64,000 nt of DNA from Paracoccaceae bacterium (lineage in GTDB: Bacteria; Pseudomonadota; Alphaproteobacteria; Rhodobacterales; Rhodobacteraceae), in contig JAHRYM010000002.1 in the NCBI GenBank assembly GCA_020622085.1, positions 749,604 through 813,603 on the forward strand, read 5' to 3'. Both the position numbers and the translations under genes were made by a program. Positions within the stretch are counted from its first letter, which is position 1. Every line of letters begins with the position of its first letter. Below the pieces are notes generated by a model. It saw only the letters and a list, made by a program, of their open reading frames with translations. It ran no database searches and was not told the origin of the DNA. Shown piece after piece: positions 37,884 through 48,069 of this stretch.

Positions 37884-37901
37884 TTGATTGGGTTTCGACC
37901 C
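37884..37901 (-). repeat. right terminal inverted repeat of the IS
   Basis: Read inward on the minus strand as GGGTCGAAACCCAATCAA. It abuts the TA duplicate and the 5' piece of the broken aldehyde dehydrogenase gene. Confidence 0.9.
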
Positions 37902-39121
37902 TAGGCCACCGCCTGATCGACCTCGGAAAAAGGTGTGACTGAAACCACCGGCCCAAAGACCTCGCGCCGGACGATCTCATCTTCCTGCCGGGCGCCGGCG
38001 ATGACCGTGGGGCGATAGTAGAACCCGCCCCCGCCCATGATTTCACCGCCTGTCGTCACCGAGACATGTCCCAGTTCGCGGGCACGGTTGACGAAACTGG
38101 CCACCCGGTCGCGCTGCCGCTGTGAAATGAGCGGCCCGATTTCGTTCGTCGTATCATCGTCGTTGCCAAGCTGGATGCCCGACACCGCCGCCGACAGATC
38201 GGCCACCAGGTTTTCATAGACCTTCTTGCCCGCATAGATCCGGCAGGCCGACGTGCAGTCCTGCCCGGCGTTGTAGTAACCAAAGGCCCGCAGACCCTCG
38301 ACGACCTCGGAAATATCGGCATCGTCAAAGACGATCACCGGCGCCTTGCCACCCAGTTCCAGATGCGTGCGTTTCACCGTCCGCGCGGCGGCGTCGAGCA
38401 TCTTCTTTCCCGTCGCCACGTCGCCGGTCAGTGAAATCATGTCGATGCCCGGGTGGTTGATCAGGTGGTTGCCCACCGTCTGTCCCCGCCCCGGCACGAC
38501 GTTGACCACCCCCGCCGGCAGGACATCCGCCAGCACCCGCGCCAGCTTCAGCGCCGTCAACGGCGTCTGTTCGGACGGCTTGAACACCACCGTATTGCCG
38601 CCGCTGATCGCGGGCGCCAGCTTCCAGGCCATCATCATCAGCGGATAGTTCCAGGTCGCGACCGAGGCCACCCCCCCGATTGCCTCGCGGCGGATCATGC
38701 TGGTGTGCCCCGCCAGATATTCCCCGGCCACCGTGCCGGTCTGGCAGCGCACCGCGCCTGCGAAAAAGCGGAAGCAATCGACCACGGCGGGGATCTCGTC
38801 ATAGCGCGCGGCATTGATCGGCTTGCCGCAATTCAGCGCCTCGAGCGCGGCGAAGGCATCGGCTTCCGCCTCGATCCGGTCGGCGATCCGGTGGAGCGCC
38901 GCCGAACGCTCCGCCGGCGTGGTGCGCGACCAGGCGTCAAAAGCCCCCCGCGCCGCCATGACCGCACGATCGACCTGTGCCGTCGACGCTTCGGGCAGAT
39001 CAAGGATCAGCGCGCCGGTGCGCGGGTTCAGCACCTGCTCGCCCGGATCCTGCCCCGCTTCGAAAGCGTCGCCGATCAAGAGCTGCGTGTCGAACTGGGT
39101 CATCATGGCTTCCTTTCGGGT

Positions 39122-39937
39122 TCATTTGCCGCCGCCGGCGGTGTCGTCACCGCCGCGCGTCAGGTAATAGGCTGCCAGGATCGGCAGGAGCGTCGCCGCA
39201 AAGACCTCCATGGCCACCACGTTCGTGACCGGGCGCTGGCGCGGACGCACCAGTTCCCCGAGCATCCAGATCGGCAATGTCGCCTGCTGCCCGGCGGTGA
39301 AGGTGGTGACGATCACCTCGTCGAAGGACAGGGCAAAGGCCAGCATGCCCCCCGCCAGCAATGCCGAGCCGAGGTTCGGCAGGATCACATGGCGGAAGGT
39401 CTGAAAGCCGTTGGCGCCCAGGTCGGCCGAAGCCTCCGGCAGCGGACCCGACAGCCGCCGCAGCCGCGCCTCGGCGTTGTTGTAGACAATGACGATGCAG
39501 AAGGTGGCGTGGCCCAGAACGATGGTCCAGGTCGAAAACGGCACCTCCATGATGGCGAAGGCGGACCGGAGCGACATGCCGGTGATGATCCCCGGCAGCG
39601 CGATGGGCAGCACCACCAGAAGCGAGATCGCATCCCGCCCGAAGAACCGCGCCCGCGCCATCGCCGCCGCCGCCGCCGCGAGCGTGCCAAGGACAATGGC
39701 AAGCCCGGTGGCCATGAAGGCGACCTTCAGGCTCAGCCACAGGGGCGGCCAGATGTCGGGCCGGTTCCAGGCGACAGCGAACCACCTGGTCGTCAGGCCC
39801 GGTGGCGGGAACTGATAGCTGCGATCCTCGGTCGTGAAGGCGTAAAGGAAGATCAACAGGATTGGCAGGTGCAAAAACAGCAGGCCACCGATAGCCAGCA
39901 GCCGCAGGATCAGGGGCGCGCGGGTATCAGAGCGCAT
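39122..39937 (-). CDS. polyamine-type ABC transporter permease, YdcV/PotC-like
   Basis: A 271-residue inner-membrane permease with about six helices, of the PotC/YdcV group. The N-terminal helix is [20 protein letters not shown], and the EAA loop reads [20 protein letters not shown]. Its first 11 bases overlap the upstream permease gene, and the aldehyde dehydrogenase remnant starts 15 bases downstream. The gene order binding protein, ATPase, permease, permease, dehydrogenase equals E. coli ydcSTUV-patD. The frame is intact although neighbouring genes are broken. Confidence 0.9.
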   Translation of the reverse strand: MRSDTRAPLILRLLAIGGLLFLHLPILLIFLYAFTTEDRSYQFPPPGLTTRWFAVAWNRPDIWPPLWLSLKVAFMATGLAIVLGTLAAAAAAMARARFFGRDAISLLVVLPIALPGIITGMSLRSAFAIMEVPFSTWTIVLGHATFCIVIVYNNAEARLRRLSGPLPEASADLGANGFQTFRHVILPNLGSALLAGGMLAFALSFDEVIVTTFTAGQQATLPIWMLGELVRPRQRPVTNVVAMEVFAATLLPILAAYYLTRGGDDTAGGGK

Positions 39938-40868
39938 CGAAAGCCCCCAGCTTGCGGGCGATGCCCAGGTAGACCAGCATGATCAGGATCGGCACCACCG
40001 CAAAGGCGGCGGCCAGCGGAATGTTTCCGGCCGTGCCCTGCAAGTGATAGACGGCCATGCCGATGAAGTTCGCCGAATTGCCGATGATCTGCGGGATGAT
40101 GTAGTCACCCAAGGTCAGCGAGAAGGTGAAGATCGACCCGGCGATCACCCCCGGAAGCGCCAGCGGCAGGATCACCGACCAGAGCGCGCGCAATCCCCCC
40201 GCACCAAGGGCCGCCGATGCCTCGAGCATGGATTGCGGCACGCGCTCCAGCGACGCCTGCATCGGCAGGATCATGTAGGGCAGCCAGACATAGACAAAGA
40301 CAAGGAACGTCCCGATGTAGCTTGTCGACAGAGAATTGCCCCCGATCCCCGGCAGCGCCAGAAGCGCGTCCAGCACACCCCCGGCACCGATCCCGTTCGC
40401 GGCCCAGCTGATGATCCCCTCCTTCGACAGGATCAGCTTCCAGGCATAGACCTTGACCAGATAGGACGACCACAAGGGCAGCATGATCCCCAGGTAGAAC
40501 GCCGCCTTCCAGCGGCCGCGGGCAAAACGCGCGGCGTAATAGGCAATGGGAAAGGCCAGCACCGCCGAGGCCAGGGTGACCGAGGCCGCCATCGTCACGG
40601 TCCGCACGATCACATCGGCATTCGCCGGCCGCAGCAGTTCGGCATAGGTCTTGAGCGTGAATTCCTTCACGACCACGCCCGAAAACTCATTGATCGAATA
40701 GAAGCTCTGGATCAGCAGCGCGACAAGCGATCCGACATAGACGATGCCCAGCCAGGCAAGCGGTGCGGCGATCAGCACCGCCACCAGCACCCCCGGCCGC
40801 CGCCAGAACAGCGCCGTCAGCCGGTCCCATATCCCGCGGCCGGGCAATGCGGCGCGCAGATCGCTCAT
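39927..40868 (-). CDS. polyamine-type ABC transporter permease, YdcU/PotB-like
   Basis: A 313-residue permease with about six helices. An N-terminal cytoplasmic stretch precedes [20 protein letters not shown], the typical PotB-type [19 protein letters not shown] segment follows, and the EAA loop is [20 protein letters not shown]. It overlaps the ATPase gene by four bases and the next permease by 11. It should form the membrane channel with the YdcV-like partner. Confidence 0.9.
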   Translation of the reverse strand: MSDLRAALPGRGIWDRLTALFWRRPGVLVAVLIAAPLAWLGIVYVGSLVALLIQSFYSINEFSGVVVKEFTLKTYAELLRPANADVIVRTVTMAASVTLASAVLAFPIAYYAARFARGRWKAAFYLGIMLPLWSSYLVKVYAWKLILSKEGIISWAANGIGAGGVLDALLALPGIGGNSLSTSYIGTFLVFVYVWLPYMILPMQASLERVPQSMLEASAALGAGGLRALWSVILPLALPGVIAGSIFTFSLTLGDYIIPQIIGNSANFIGMAVYHLQGTAGNIPLAAAFAVVPILIMLVYLGIARKLGAFDAL

Positions 40869-41875
40869 GCCGCCTCCATCGGATGCACGGCATCGGCGTC
40901 CCAGTCGAGGCCCACCACCGCGCCAATGCCCGGCACTTTCCCGGCCGCCGGCACCAGAACCGCGATTTCGGCTTCTTCTTTGCCCAAATACTCATTTACC
41001 GCGATGGTCACCCGGGTTCCGGCGCCAAGGTAGCGCGCGCCGGTCACGCGGCCCGTGATCCGCGCCCCTTCGGCGGGAATGATCCGCAGGGCTTCGGGGC
41101 GCAGGCTGGCCAAGGCTCCGGCCACGCCGAAGGTGCGGGCAAGGTCCGGCGCAAGGATGTTCGACGACCCGACAAAATCCGCCACGAACCGCGTCGCGGG
41201 GCGGGCGTAGATCTCGGTCGCCGATCCCACCTGCGCGATCTTTCCTTGCGAAAATACCGCCACCCGATCGGCCATGCTCAGCGCCTCGCCCTGGTCATGG
41301 GTGACGAAGACGAAGGTGATGCCCAGTTCGCGCTGCAGCTTCTTCAACTCGTCCTGCATCGCCTCGCGCAGCTTCAGGTCCAGCGCGCCCAGGGGTTCAT
41401 CCAGCAGCAACACGCGGGGCTTGTTGATCAAGGCACGCGCCAGCGCCACCCGCTGCCGCTGGCCGCCCGACAACTGCGCGGGCTTGCGGTCGCCAAAGCC
41501 GTCCAGATGCACCAGCGCCAGCAACCGCTCCGCCTCGGCCAACCGGGTGCGGCGGTCGACGCCGCGCACCATCAGGCCATAGCCCACGTTGTCGCGCACG
41601 TTCATGTGCGGAAACAGCGCATAGTCCTGAAAGACAGTGTTCACCTGTCGCTGGTTCGGCGGCACCGCGCCCATGTCCTCGCCAAAGATCCGCACCACAC
41701 CGGTCGTCGGTTTTTCAAACCCGGAAATCAGCCGCAGACAGGTGGTCTTGCCAGACCCCGAAGGCCCGAGCATGGCGAAGAACTCGCCTTCGGCGATGGT
41801 CAGGCTCACATCGTCCACGGCCTTCACGCCGCCGAAATGACGTGAAACATGGTCGAACTGGACGGCAGCGGACAT
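40865..41875 (-). CDS. polyamine-type ABC transporter ATPase, YdcT/PotA-like
   Basis: A 336-residue ABC ATPase. Walker A is GPSGSGKTT, the Q-loop [11 protein letters not shown], the signature [15 protein letters not shown], Walker [13 protein letters not shown] and the H-loop [16 protein letters not shown] domain occupies about 245-330. Near its C-terminus the coding sequence contains the third copy of the dispersed 24-base repeat, giving [17 protein letters not shown] 41875 begins [16 protein letters not shown]. Confidence 0.93.
   Translation of the reverse strand: MSAAVQFDHVSRHFGGVKAVDDVSLTIAEGEFFAMLGPSGSGKTTCLRLISGFEKPTTGVVRIFGEDMGAVPPNQRQVNTVFQDYALFPHMNVRDNVGYGLMVRGVDRRTRLAEAERLLALVHLDGFGDRKPAQLSGGQRQRVALARALINKPRVLLLDEPLGALDLKLREAMQDELKKLQRELGITFVFVTHDQGEALSMADRVAVFSQGKIAQVGSATEIYARPATRFVADFVGSSNILAPDLARTFGVAGALASLRPEALRIIPAEGARITGRVTGARYLGAGTRVTIAVNEYLGKEEAEIAVLVPAAGKVPGIGAVVGLDWDADAVHPMEAA
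40971..40994 (-). repeat. dispersed 24-base repeat, copy 3, inside a coding sequence
   Basis: Identical to the copy at 25110-25133 over all 24 bases, but here in frame within the ATPase gene and translated as EYLGKEEA. In this reading frame the TGA at its start is not a stop. Confidence 0.75.
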
Positions 41876-41952
41876 CTGGAACCTCTGGGGAAATCGATCA
41901 TGCCGCCCCGGCCAGATGCCGGGGCGCTGCCATGGCGTGGCGTAGCGGCGGC

Positions 41953-43107
41953 CTAGCGACCGCCGATCACCGCGATGTAGTCGCTGACCCAGCGGTAGTA
42001 GGGCACGCAGTCGCCAGTCGAGCATTTGGCCGTCGGCGTGGTCCAGAAGTGGATCTTGTCGAAATCTTCCATGCCATTCGCCGCGCAGCCTTCCTTGGTC
42101 TGCATCCCCGACTTGTCTTCGCAGGCGGCAGTCACCACCGGGTTCGCGCCGAACCAGACCGAAAGATCGGATTGCAGATTCGACGACAGGGTGTGTTCCA
42201 TCCACATGTAGGAACAGTTCGGATGCGGTGCGTCGATGGCCATCATCGTGGTATCGGCCCAGCCCGTCGCGCCCTCTTCCGGCACCACCGAACCGATCGG
42301 GAAGTTCTCGCTTTTCAGCAGACCCACCTGGAACGGCCAGGAGCTGGAAGCCGCGACGCCCTCGTTCTTGAAATCGTCGACCTGGATCATCGCGTCGTGC
42401 CAGTAGCGGCCGACCAGCGTCCGCTGGACCCGCAGCAGGTCAAGCGCCGCCTTGTATTGATCCTCGTTCAGTTCATAGGGCGACGTGATGCCCAGGTCTG
42501 GCTTGTGCGCCATCAGGTAAAGTGCGGCATCCGCGATGTAGATCGGGCCGTCATAGGCCTGGACACGGCCCTTGTTCGACTTGCCGTCCGGCAAGTTCTG
42601 TTCTTCGAACACGACCGACCAGGATTTCGGCGGGGCGTCCCTGAACACCTCGGTGTTGTAGGCCAGCACGTTCGGACCCCACTGGTAGGGCACGCCGTAA
42701 TGCACGCCGTCAACGGTGTGCCAGGGCGCGTTCTTCAGCCGTTCGTCGATGTTCTTCCAGGACGGAAGCAGGTCGATATTGACCGGCTGGACCCGCTTGC
42801 CCGCCACCAGCCGCAACGAGGAATCGCCCGAAGCCGTCACAAGGTCGAACCCGCCCTCGTTCATCAGGGCAACCATTTCGCCCGAGGTGTTGGCGGTCTT
42901 GACGCTGACCTTGCAGCCGGTCTTTTCCTCGAACTTCGTGACCCAGTCATAGGCCTTGTCGGTCTCGCCGCGCTCGATATAGCCGGGCCAGGCCACGGTG
43001 GCGACTTCGCCTTCGCCGGCGCCCAGCTCCGTGACCTGCGCCAGCCCGAAGCAGGGCAGCGCCATGGCAAGGGCGGTGGTTGCAGTCAAAATCCGCTTCA
43101 TCTTCAT
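41953..43107 (-). CDS. polyamine-type ABC transporter substrate-binding protein, YdcS-like
   Basis: A 384-residue periplasmic receptor. The signal peptide [18 protein letters not shown] ends near residue 24. The mature start [20 protein letters not shown] and [18 protein letters not shown] are close to E. coli YdcS as I recall it. Paired cysteines near the C-terminus ([18 protein letters not shown] and KCSTGDC) may form disulfides. Start 43107 or 43101 cannot be decided: AAGG precedes both. It is the first intact gene of the transport operon, 110 bases downstream of the broken LysR gene. Confidence 0.9.
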   Translation of the reverse strand: MKMKRILTATTALAMALPCFGLAQVTELGAGEGEVATVAWPGYIERGETDKAYDWVTKFEEKTGCKVSVKTANTSGEMVALMNEGGFDLVTASGDSSLRLVAGKRVQPVNIDLLPSWKNIDERLKNAPWHTVDGVHYGVPYQWGPNVLAYNTEVFRDAPPKSWSVVFEEQNLPDGKSNKGRVQAYDGPIYIADAALYLMAHKPDLGITSPYELNEDQYKAALDLLRVQRTLVGRYWHDAMIQVDDFKNEGVAASSSWPFQVGLLKSENFPIGSVVPEEGATGWADTTMMAIDAPHPNCSYMWMEHTLSSNLQSDLSVWFGANPVVTAACEDKSGMQTKEGCAANGMEDFDKIHFWTTPTAKCSTGDCVPYYRWVSDYIAVIGGR

Positions 43108-43217
43108 GCCTTTCCCTGAAAACCCCACTGCCGGGGGCGTTGAGCTGAATGTTGCGGAAAGCCAGAAGCAATCGAAAACTCAAAAGGCAGATAGATCATA
43201 TCGGCACAACCGATGGC

Positions 43218-44035
43218 TTAGCCTTCGGTCACCGCCCCTTGGGCCGATCGCAGGAAGCTGCGCGCCGCCTCGGACAGGGGCGCACCGCGGCGCCAGCACA
43301 GCGCCACCTGAACCGAGGGCAGATCCACCCGAGACATCGCGGATCTCGATCCGGTCGCCTTCCAGCGACCAGGGCCGGTAGACGAGGCTGGGCAGCAGCG
43401 CCACTCCCGCCCCGGTCGCCACCAGCGAACGCACGGCCTCGACCGAGCGGGTGCGAAAGGCAATCGGCGGACGCACCGACAGTGCCGCCATCATGGCGCG
43501 GGTGCTTTCCTCGATTTCATCCACCGTCAGCACGATCAGTTGTTCGCCCGCCAGAGCATCCAGCGCGATGGATTCGGCATCCGTCAGCCGGTGTCCCAGG
43601 GGCAGCCACAGCCGGTAGGGCGACACCAGCAGCGTTTCCAAGTGCAGCGCTGTCCTCGATGGCCGAGACCTCGACCTGCGGTCAGGCGCGGCGAAACCGC
43701 GACAAAAGATCCGACAGCACGTAGCCCGCCACCAGCGAGGTGACGCCCAGCGACATCCGCCCCGTCAGCGCGGCATCTTCCCGAAACGCCATCCGGGCGT
43801 TCGAGACATCGCGCAGGATCTGGGTGGCGTTGCGCAGGAACAGGCTGCCCTTGTGCGTCAGGTCAAGCCCGCGCGCCCGGCGTTCGAAAAGCGTGACACC
43901 CAGATCGTCTTCCAGCGCCTGGATCGCCTCGGTCACCGAGGATTGCGAGATCGACAGCGCCCGCGCGGCCCCAGACACGCTGCCCTGTTCCGCCGCAGCG
44001 ACAAAGAACTGCAATTGCCGGATCGTGAATGCCAT
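43218..44035 (-). pseudogene. LysR-type regulator, degenerate
   Basis: The 5' part (44035-43682) encodes an intact helix-turn-helix (SVSGAARALSISQSSVTEAI) and the start of the sensor domain, then meets a TGA after SDLLSRFRRA. Reading continues in the same frame as PQVEVSAIEDS. About 30 codons of the sensor domain are then missing and the frame changes before ETLLVSPYRLWLPLGH. Near 43335 an extra G shifts the frame again; after it the normal C-terminus LPSVQVALCWRRGAPLSEAA continues to a stop at 43218. With a stop, a deletion and a frameshift it cannot be functional. By position it was the regulator of the adjacent transport operon. Confidence 0.88.
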
Positions 44036-44115
44036 ACCTGCCCCCCGCGCCGGATTGGGCGACGATGGTCAAGTGGCGTCGCCGTCCGCCGGCCACGGCA
44101 ACGGGGCGCGGGCGT

Positions 44116-45612
44116 TCAGGACATCCGGCCCGTGTCGCACAGCCGGATGTGCCAGGAAAGCGCTTCCTCCAGCACATGCGGCGTGTGGCCGCCCCTTGCC
44201 TTGGCGCGGGTGAAATAATCCATCAGCGCGTCGCGGTAGGCGGGGTGGACGCAGTTGCGGATGATCAGCGGCGCGCGTTCGCGCGGTGCCAGCCCACGCA
44301 GGTCGGCAATTCCGGTTTCCGTCACCAGAACGTCGACGTCATGTTCGGTGTGGTCCACATGGCTGACCATCGGCACCACCGACGAAATCACCCCGCCCTT
44401 GGCGGTGGACTTGGTGACGAAGACCGACAGATAGGCATTGCGGGCGAAATCGCCCGATCCGCCTATGCCGTTCATCATGTTCGTGCCGGCGATGTGGGTC
44501 GAATTGACGTTGCCGTAGATATCAAATTCCAGCGCGGTGTTGATGGCGATCAGGCCCAGCCGCCGCACCACTTCGGGGTGGTTCGAGATTTCCTGCGGGC
44601 GCAGGATCAGCCGCGGCCTGAATGTCTCCAGGCGTGACAGGACATCGACATATTTCGCCGCCGAAAGCGTGATCGACGACCCCGAGGCAAAGGTCATCTT
44701 GCCTGCATCCATCAGGTCGAAGGTCGAATCCTGCAGAACTTCGGAATACATCTTCAGGTCGTGGAAGGGGCTGTCGATCAGCCCGTGCAGGACGGCATTC
44801 GCCACCGTCCCGATCCCGGCCTGAAGGGGCGCAAGGCGATGATCGAGATGGCCTCGCGTGACTTCGCGTTCGAAGAACCCGATCAGATGGCCGGCAATGG
44901 CCCGGGTTTCGGCGTCGGGCGGGTTGATGGTGGCGGTGGAATCCACCTTTTCCGTCACCACGATGGCCGCAATCCGTTCTGGCGGCAGCGGGATATGGGG
45001 CAGGCCCACGCGGCTTTCCGGCGTGACGATGGGAATAGGCATCCGGTTCGGGCGATAGGTCGGGATGTAGATGTCGTGCAGCCCTTCAAGCCCCAGCGGC
45101 TGGTTGATGTTGATCTCGATGATCACCTTCTTCGCCAGAAGCGCGAAAGATGCCGAATTGCCGACCGAGGTGCTGGGGATGATCCCGCCGTCCTCGGTGA
45201 TGGCGATCGCCTCGATCACGGCGACATCCGGCAGGGGAAGCTGCTGCGTGCGCAACTGCTCGACCGTTTCCGACAGGTGCTGGTCGATGAACATCACCTC
45301 GCCCGCGTTGATCATCCGGCGCAGGCCCGGGTCGGACTGGAAGGGGATGCGGCGGGCAGTCACATGCGCTTCGGCCAGGATCTTGTCGAGGTCGTTGCCA
45401 AGGCTCGCACCCGTCATCAGCGTGATCTTGATAGGCGTGGTCCTGGCGCGTTCGGCCAGTGCCAGCGGCACGGCCTTCGCCTCGCCCGACCGGGTGAAGC
45501 CGCTCATGCCGACAACCATGCCATCCTTGATCAGTTCCGCCGCCTCGGCAGCCGTCATCACCCGCGATCGGAGTGCGACATTCCTGATCCGATCCTCAAA
45601 CCCCTGGGTCAT
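44116..45612 (-). CDS. acetyl-CoA hydrolase/transferase family, succinate:acyl-CoA CoA-transferase-like
   Basis: A 498-residue family I CoA transferase of the succinyl-CoA:acetate (AarC/Cat1/ScpC) type, moving CoA between succinate and acetate or propionate. The catalytic glutamate is Glu291 in MYSEVLQD, close to the AarC number (294), and the CoA-binding GIGGSGDFARNAY segment is present. The N-terminus MTQGFEDRIRNVALRSRVMT is typical. GGAGAG precedes ATG 45612; the open frame further upstream is unlikely. It is monocistronic. Acetate or propionate activation would fit the ethylmalonyl-CoA pathway in this genome. Confidence 0.9.
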   Translation of the reverse strand: MTQGFEDRIRNVALRSRVMTAAEAAELIKDGMVVGMSGFTRSGEAKAVPLALAERARTTPIKITLMTGASLGNDLDKILAEAHVTARRIPFQSDPGLRRMINAGEVMFIDQHLSETVEQLRTQQLPLPDVAVIEAIAITEDGGIIPSTSVGNSASFALLAKKVIIEININQPLGLEGLHDIYIPTYRPNRMPIPIVTPESRVGLPHIPLPPERIAAIVVTEKVDSTATINPPDAETRAIAGHLIGFFEREVTRGHLDHRLAPLQAGIGTVANAVLHGLIDSPFHDLKMYSEVLQDSTFDLMDAGKMTFASGSSITLSAAKYVDVLSRLETFRPRLILRPQEISNHPEVVRRLGLIAINTALEFDIYGNVNSTHIAGTNMMNGIGGSGDFARNAYLSVFVTKSTAKGGVISSVVPMVSHVDHTEHDVDVLVTETGIADLRGLAPRERAPLIIRNCVHPAYRDALMDYFTRAKARGGHTPHVLEEALSWHIRLCDTGRMS

Positions 45613-45734
45613 GGTCTCTCCTGCACCGGTCGGCCTGCAAGCGGCCACCGCCAGACTTAGCGGCAGCCGCCGCACCGCTCAACCTTTGCCGATGGCGGGG
45701 TGGCGCCAAGTCGGTCATGCACGGGATGCATGGC

Positions 45735-46511
45735 TCAGGGGCGCAGTTCACCTGCCTCTATTCGGAAGGGAAGGATGTTCTGCGAAGGTGGCAGCGGGCA
45801 GACCGCCAGATCGGTGAAGGCGCAGGGCGGGTTGATGGCGCGGTTGAAGTCGAGCGTGATGTGCCCATCGGCGATGTCGACGCCGAAAAGAAACCGCGAG
45901 GCGCCATAGGTCATGTCGCGCGATGTCAGGTCACGGAGGACGAACATCGGCTTGCCGCCCTTCACATGCGTGGGCAACAACTGGACCGGCTTGCCATCGT
46001 GGGTGAAGCGCGCGACATGGGTCAGGCGCACCTGGTCCGCCGCGCCGCTGACCATGCCTATGGTCAGGCTTTGGGGTTGGTCAAGCGCCACCCATTCGGC
46101 GCGGATCACCCAGGCCGGATCGGTGGGGAAATGGCGCAGACCGGGAAACGCGGCCCGCGCAGCCGGCGACAGGTCGCGCACGCGAAGCGCGGCTTGGCCT
46201 TCGACGGTGTGGATCTCCAGCATCAATCCTTCGTGGATCAGCCGGGGGAAGGCATCCGGCACCGGATGGAACGGCAGGTCGGCCCCGGGGGTCCGAAGGA
46301 TTGCGCCATCGGCATCAAGCACCAGCCGCCCCAGATGCGCGGGCCCCACGGAAAGCACCAGATCATTGTCCGCATCGCGCCCGACGCTTGCATCGCAGGG
46401 GCGGTCCAGATCCACCCGGTCGGTCAGGTTCAGCCAGCCGTCGTCGGCCAGCAGCGCCGCCTGCCGATCAGCCCGCCACAGGGCAAGGTCGCTGGCGTAA
46501 GCGTCGGTCAC
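45735..46511 (-). CDS. DUF1684 family protein
   Basis: A 258-residue protein of unknown function. The C-terminal hallmark is strong: YGASRFLFGVD, then LDFNRAINPPCAFTDLA and CPLPPSQNILPFRIEAGE. The central part is beta-rich. No signal peptide is seen. The start is taken as GTG 46511, because this GTG overlaps the stop codon of the upstream lipoprotein gene (GTGA) and gives the usual start [21 protein letters not shown], read as Met. It closes the argH-lipoprotein-DUF1684 unit. Confidence 0.85.
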   Translation of the reverse strand: MTDAYASDLALWRADRQAALLADDGWLNLTDRVDLDRPCDASVGRDADNDLVLSVGPAHLGRLVLDADGAILRTPGADLPFHPVPDAFPRLIHEGLMLEIHTVEGQAALRVRDLSPAARAAFPGLRHFPTDPAWVIRAEWVALDQPQSLTIGMVSGAADQVRLTHVARFTHDGKPVQLLPTHVKGGKPMFVLRDLTSRDMTYGASRFLFGVDIADGHITLDFNRAINPPCAFTDLAVCPLPPSQNILPFRIEAGELRP

Positions 46512-46642
46512 AGCTTCGCCGTCGCGCCCAACCGCGCCTCGCCCGATATGGAGACGCCAGATTTCGACGGCGGCTTCGGCGCGCCATCGACACCGCAGGC
46601 GGCAAGCGCGGCCAGTGCCGCGATCATCGCAAGATATTTCAT
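46508..46642 (-). CDS. 44-residue lipoprotein, LptM-like
   Basis: A tiny lipoprotein with signal sequence [16 protein letters not shown] and a clear lipobox (LAAC, Cys16 lipidated), followed by a Pro/Ser/Gly-rich tail ([15 protein letters not shown]). The start overlaps the argH stop (ATGA) and the stop overlaps the DUF1684 start (GTGA), so it is translationally coupled on both sides. Small lipoproteins beside argH are recurrent in proteobacteria and some are now assigned to LptM, a helper of the LptD/E lipopolysaccharide translocon. Identity as LptM is an inference from size, lipobox and neighbour. Confidence 0.8.
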   Translation of the reverse strand: MKYLAMIAALAALAACGVDGAPKPPSKSGVSISGEARLGATAKL

Positions 46643-48048
46643 GCCAGCTTCTCCTTCCAGCGCGCGACCTGCACACGGACCTGATCGGGCGCCGTGCCCC
46701 CGTAGCTTTGCCGCGACGCGACCGAGTTGTGGACGCCCAGCACCGAATAGACTTCGGATGTGATCGCCGGATGGGCGGATTGCATATCCTCAAGCGTCAG
46801 GTCCGGCAGATCGACGCCCTTCTTTTCCGCCAGCGCCACAAGGCTGCCGGTGACGTGGTGCGCGTCGCGGAACGGCAGGCCCGCCGCGCGCACCAGCCAG
46901 TCGGCCAGATCGGTCGCGGTGGAAAACCCCGAAGCGGCGGCCTTTTCCAGATTGGGACGGTTCGCCGTCATGTCGCGGACCATGCCCTCCATCGCGGCCA
47001 AGGCCAGCATCAAGGTATCGGCGGCGTCGAAGACCTGTTCCTTGTCTTCCTGCATGTCCTTCGAATAGGCCAGCGGCAGGCCCTTCATCACCGTGAACAG
47101 GGCCACCGTCGCGCCAAGGATCCGGCCGATCTTGGCGCGGATCAGCTCGGCCGCGTCGGGGTTCTTCTTCTGCGGCATGATCGACGAGCCGGTGGTGAAG
47201 CGGTCCGACAGCGCGACGAAACGGAACTGCGCCGAGGACCAGATCACCAGTTCTTCGGCGAAGCGCGACAGGTGCGTGGCGCAGATGGCCGAGGCCGACA
47301 GGAATTCCAGCGCGAAATCGCGGTCGCTGACGGCATCAAGGCTGTTCGACATCGGCCGGTCAAAGCCCAGGGCCGCTGCCGTCATGTGCCGGTCGATGGG
47401 GAAGGACGTTCCCGCCAGCGCGGCGGCGCCAAGCGGGCTTTCGTTCATCCGCGCCCGGGCGTCGCTGAAGCGGCCCACGTCGCGGGACAGCATTTCGACA
47501 TAGGCCATCATGTGATGCCCCCATGTCACCGGCTGCGCGGTTTGCAGGTGCGTGAAGCCCGGCATCACCCAATCCGCCCCCGCTTCGGCCTGCGCCAGAA
47601 GCGCCCGCATCAGCGCCTGAAGCCCGGTGATCGCCGCGTCGCACTGGTCGCGCACCCAAAGGCGGAAATCCGTCGCCACCTGGTCATTGCGGCTCCGCGC
47701 GGTGTGAAGGCGCCCGGCGGGTTCGCCGATCACTTCCTTCAGCCGCGATTCCACGTTCATGTGGATGTCCTCCAGCGCGACCGAGAATTGCAACGACCCC
47801 GCCTCGATCTCTGACAAGACCGTGAGAAGCCCTTCCCCGATCGCCTTTGCATCGCTATCGCTGAGGATACCCGTCGCGGCCAGCATCGCCGCATGGGCAC
47901 GGCTGCCCCGGATGTCCTGGGCGTAAAGCCGCTGGTCGAACCCGATCGAGGCGTTGATCGCCTGCATGATCGCGTCCGGCCCGGCGGCGAAGCGCCCGCC
48001 CCACATGGCGTTCTGGGCGGTGGTCGACGGGGTGCTGTTCTGGGTCAT
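46639..48048 (-). CDS. argH: argininosuccinate lyase
   Basis: The last enzyme of arginine biosynthesis; it splits argininosuccinate into arginine and fumarate. The 469-residue product has the fumarase/aspartase superfamily signature [12 protein letters not shown], whose Ser is in the mobile catalytic loop. It also has [16 protein letters not shown] and the catalytic-His region [20 protein letters not shown] 48048 begins [20 protein letters not shown]; the frame is open far upstream but that region belongs to the divergent thioredoxin gene. Only 21 bases separate the two start codons. Confidence 0.96.
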   Translation of the reverse strand: MTQNSTPSTTAQNAMWGGRFAAGPDAIMQAINASIGFDQRLYAQDIRGSRAHAAMLAATGILSDSDAKAIGEGLLTVLSEIEAGSLQFSVALEDIHMNVESRLKEVIGEPAGRLHTARSRNDQVATDFRLWVRDQCDAAITGLQALMRALLAQAEAGADWVMPGFTHLQTAQPVTWGHHMMAYVEMLSRDVGRFSDARARMNESPLGAAALAGTSFPIDRHMTAAALGFDRPMSNSLDAVSDRDFALEFLSASAICATHLSRFAEELVIWSSAQFRFVALSDRFTTGSSIMPQKKNPDAAELIRAKIGRILGATVALFTVMKGLPLAYSKDMQEDKEQVFDAADTLMLALAAMEGMVRDMTANRPNLEKAAASGFSTATDLADWLVRAAGLPFRDAHHVTGSLVALAEKKGVDLPDLTLEDMQSAHPAITSEVYSVLGVHNSVASRQSYGGTAPDQVRVQVARWKEKLA

Positions 48049-48069
48049 GGACTTTTCCGGGAGGTTGTC

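Larger units (their letters stand above)
37055..37901 (-). mobile_element. IS5-family (IS427-group-like) insertion sequence, 847 bp
   Basis: A complete element inserted in the aldehyde dehydrogenase gene. The 18-base terminal inverted repeats are GGGTCGAGACTCAATCAA at 37055-37072 and GGGTCGAAACCCAATCAA read inward from 37901 to 37884 (16 of 18 match). It is flanked by TA duplicates (37053-37054 and 37902-37903) in a CTAG context; the duplication could equally be CTAG, with the ends shifted by a base. The transposase is in two frames on the minus strand, joined by a slippery run. Size, ends, target and split transposase all fit the IS427 group. Both ends and frames look intact, so it may still be mobile. 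Confidence 0.92.
36817..39106 (-). pseudogene. PatD-like gamma-aminobutyraldehyde dehydrogenase, disrupted by IS and other lesions
   Basis: Two pieces of one aldehyde dehydrogenase gene flank an IS element. The 5' piece (39106-37904) encodes the cofactor domain and active site (VATWNYPLM, LELGGKAP, Cys in NAGQDCTSAC). The 3' piece (37054-36817) continues [14 protein letters not shown] and [14 protein letters not shown]. The best match by memory is E. coli YdcW/PatD, whose gene also follows ydcSTUV. Three lesions are visible. The IS interrupts codon about 401. Joining the flanks leaves TAG where the family has Trp (..AVA-stop-ANDSDYG). An extra C near 36852 shifts the last codons out of frame; removing it restores [14 protein letters not shown] and a stop at 36817. 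The gene cannot make a normal enzyme. Confidence 0.93.

Noticed and set aside
41227-41250. Possible fourth copy of the 24-base repeat (CTTTCCTTGCGAAAATACC)
   Set aside because: Only about half of the bases match, and the sequence is explained by conserved ATPase residues [10 protein letters not shown].
36817-44035. All lesions in the polyamine cluster as sequencing errors
   Set aside because: The one-base insertions could be errors, but the IS, the reconstructed stop codon and the 30-codon deletion cannot be.
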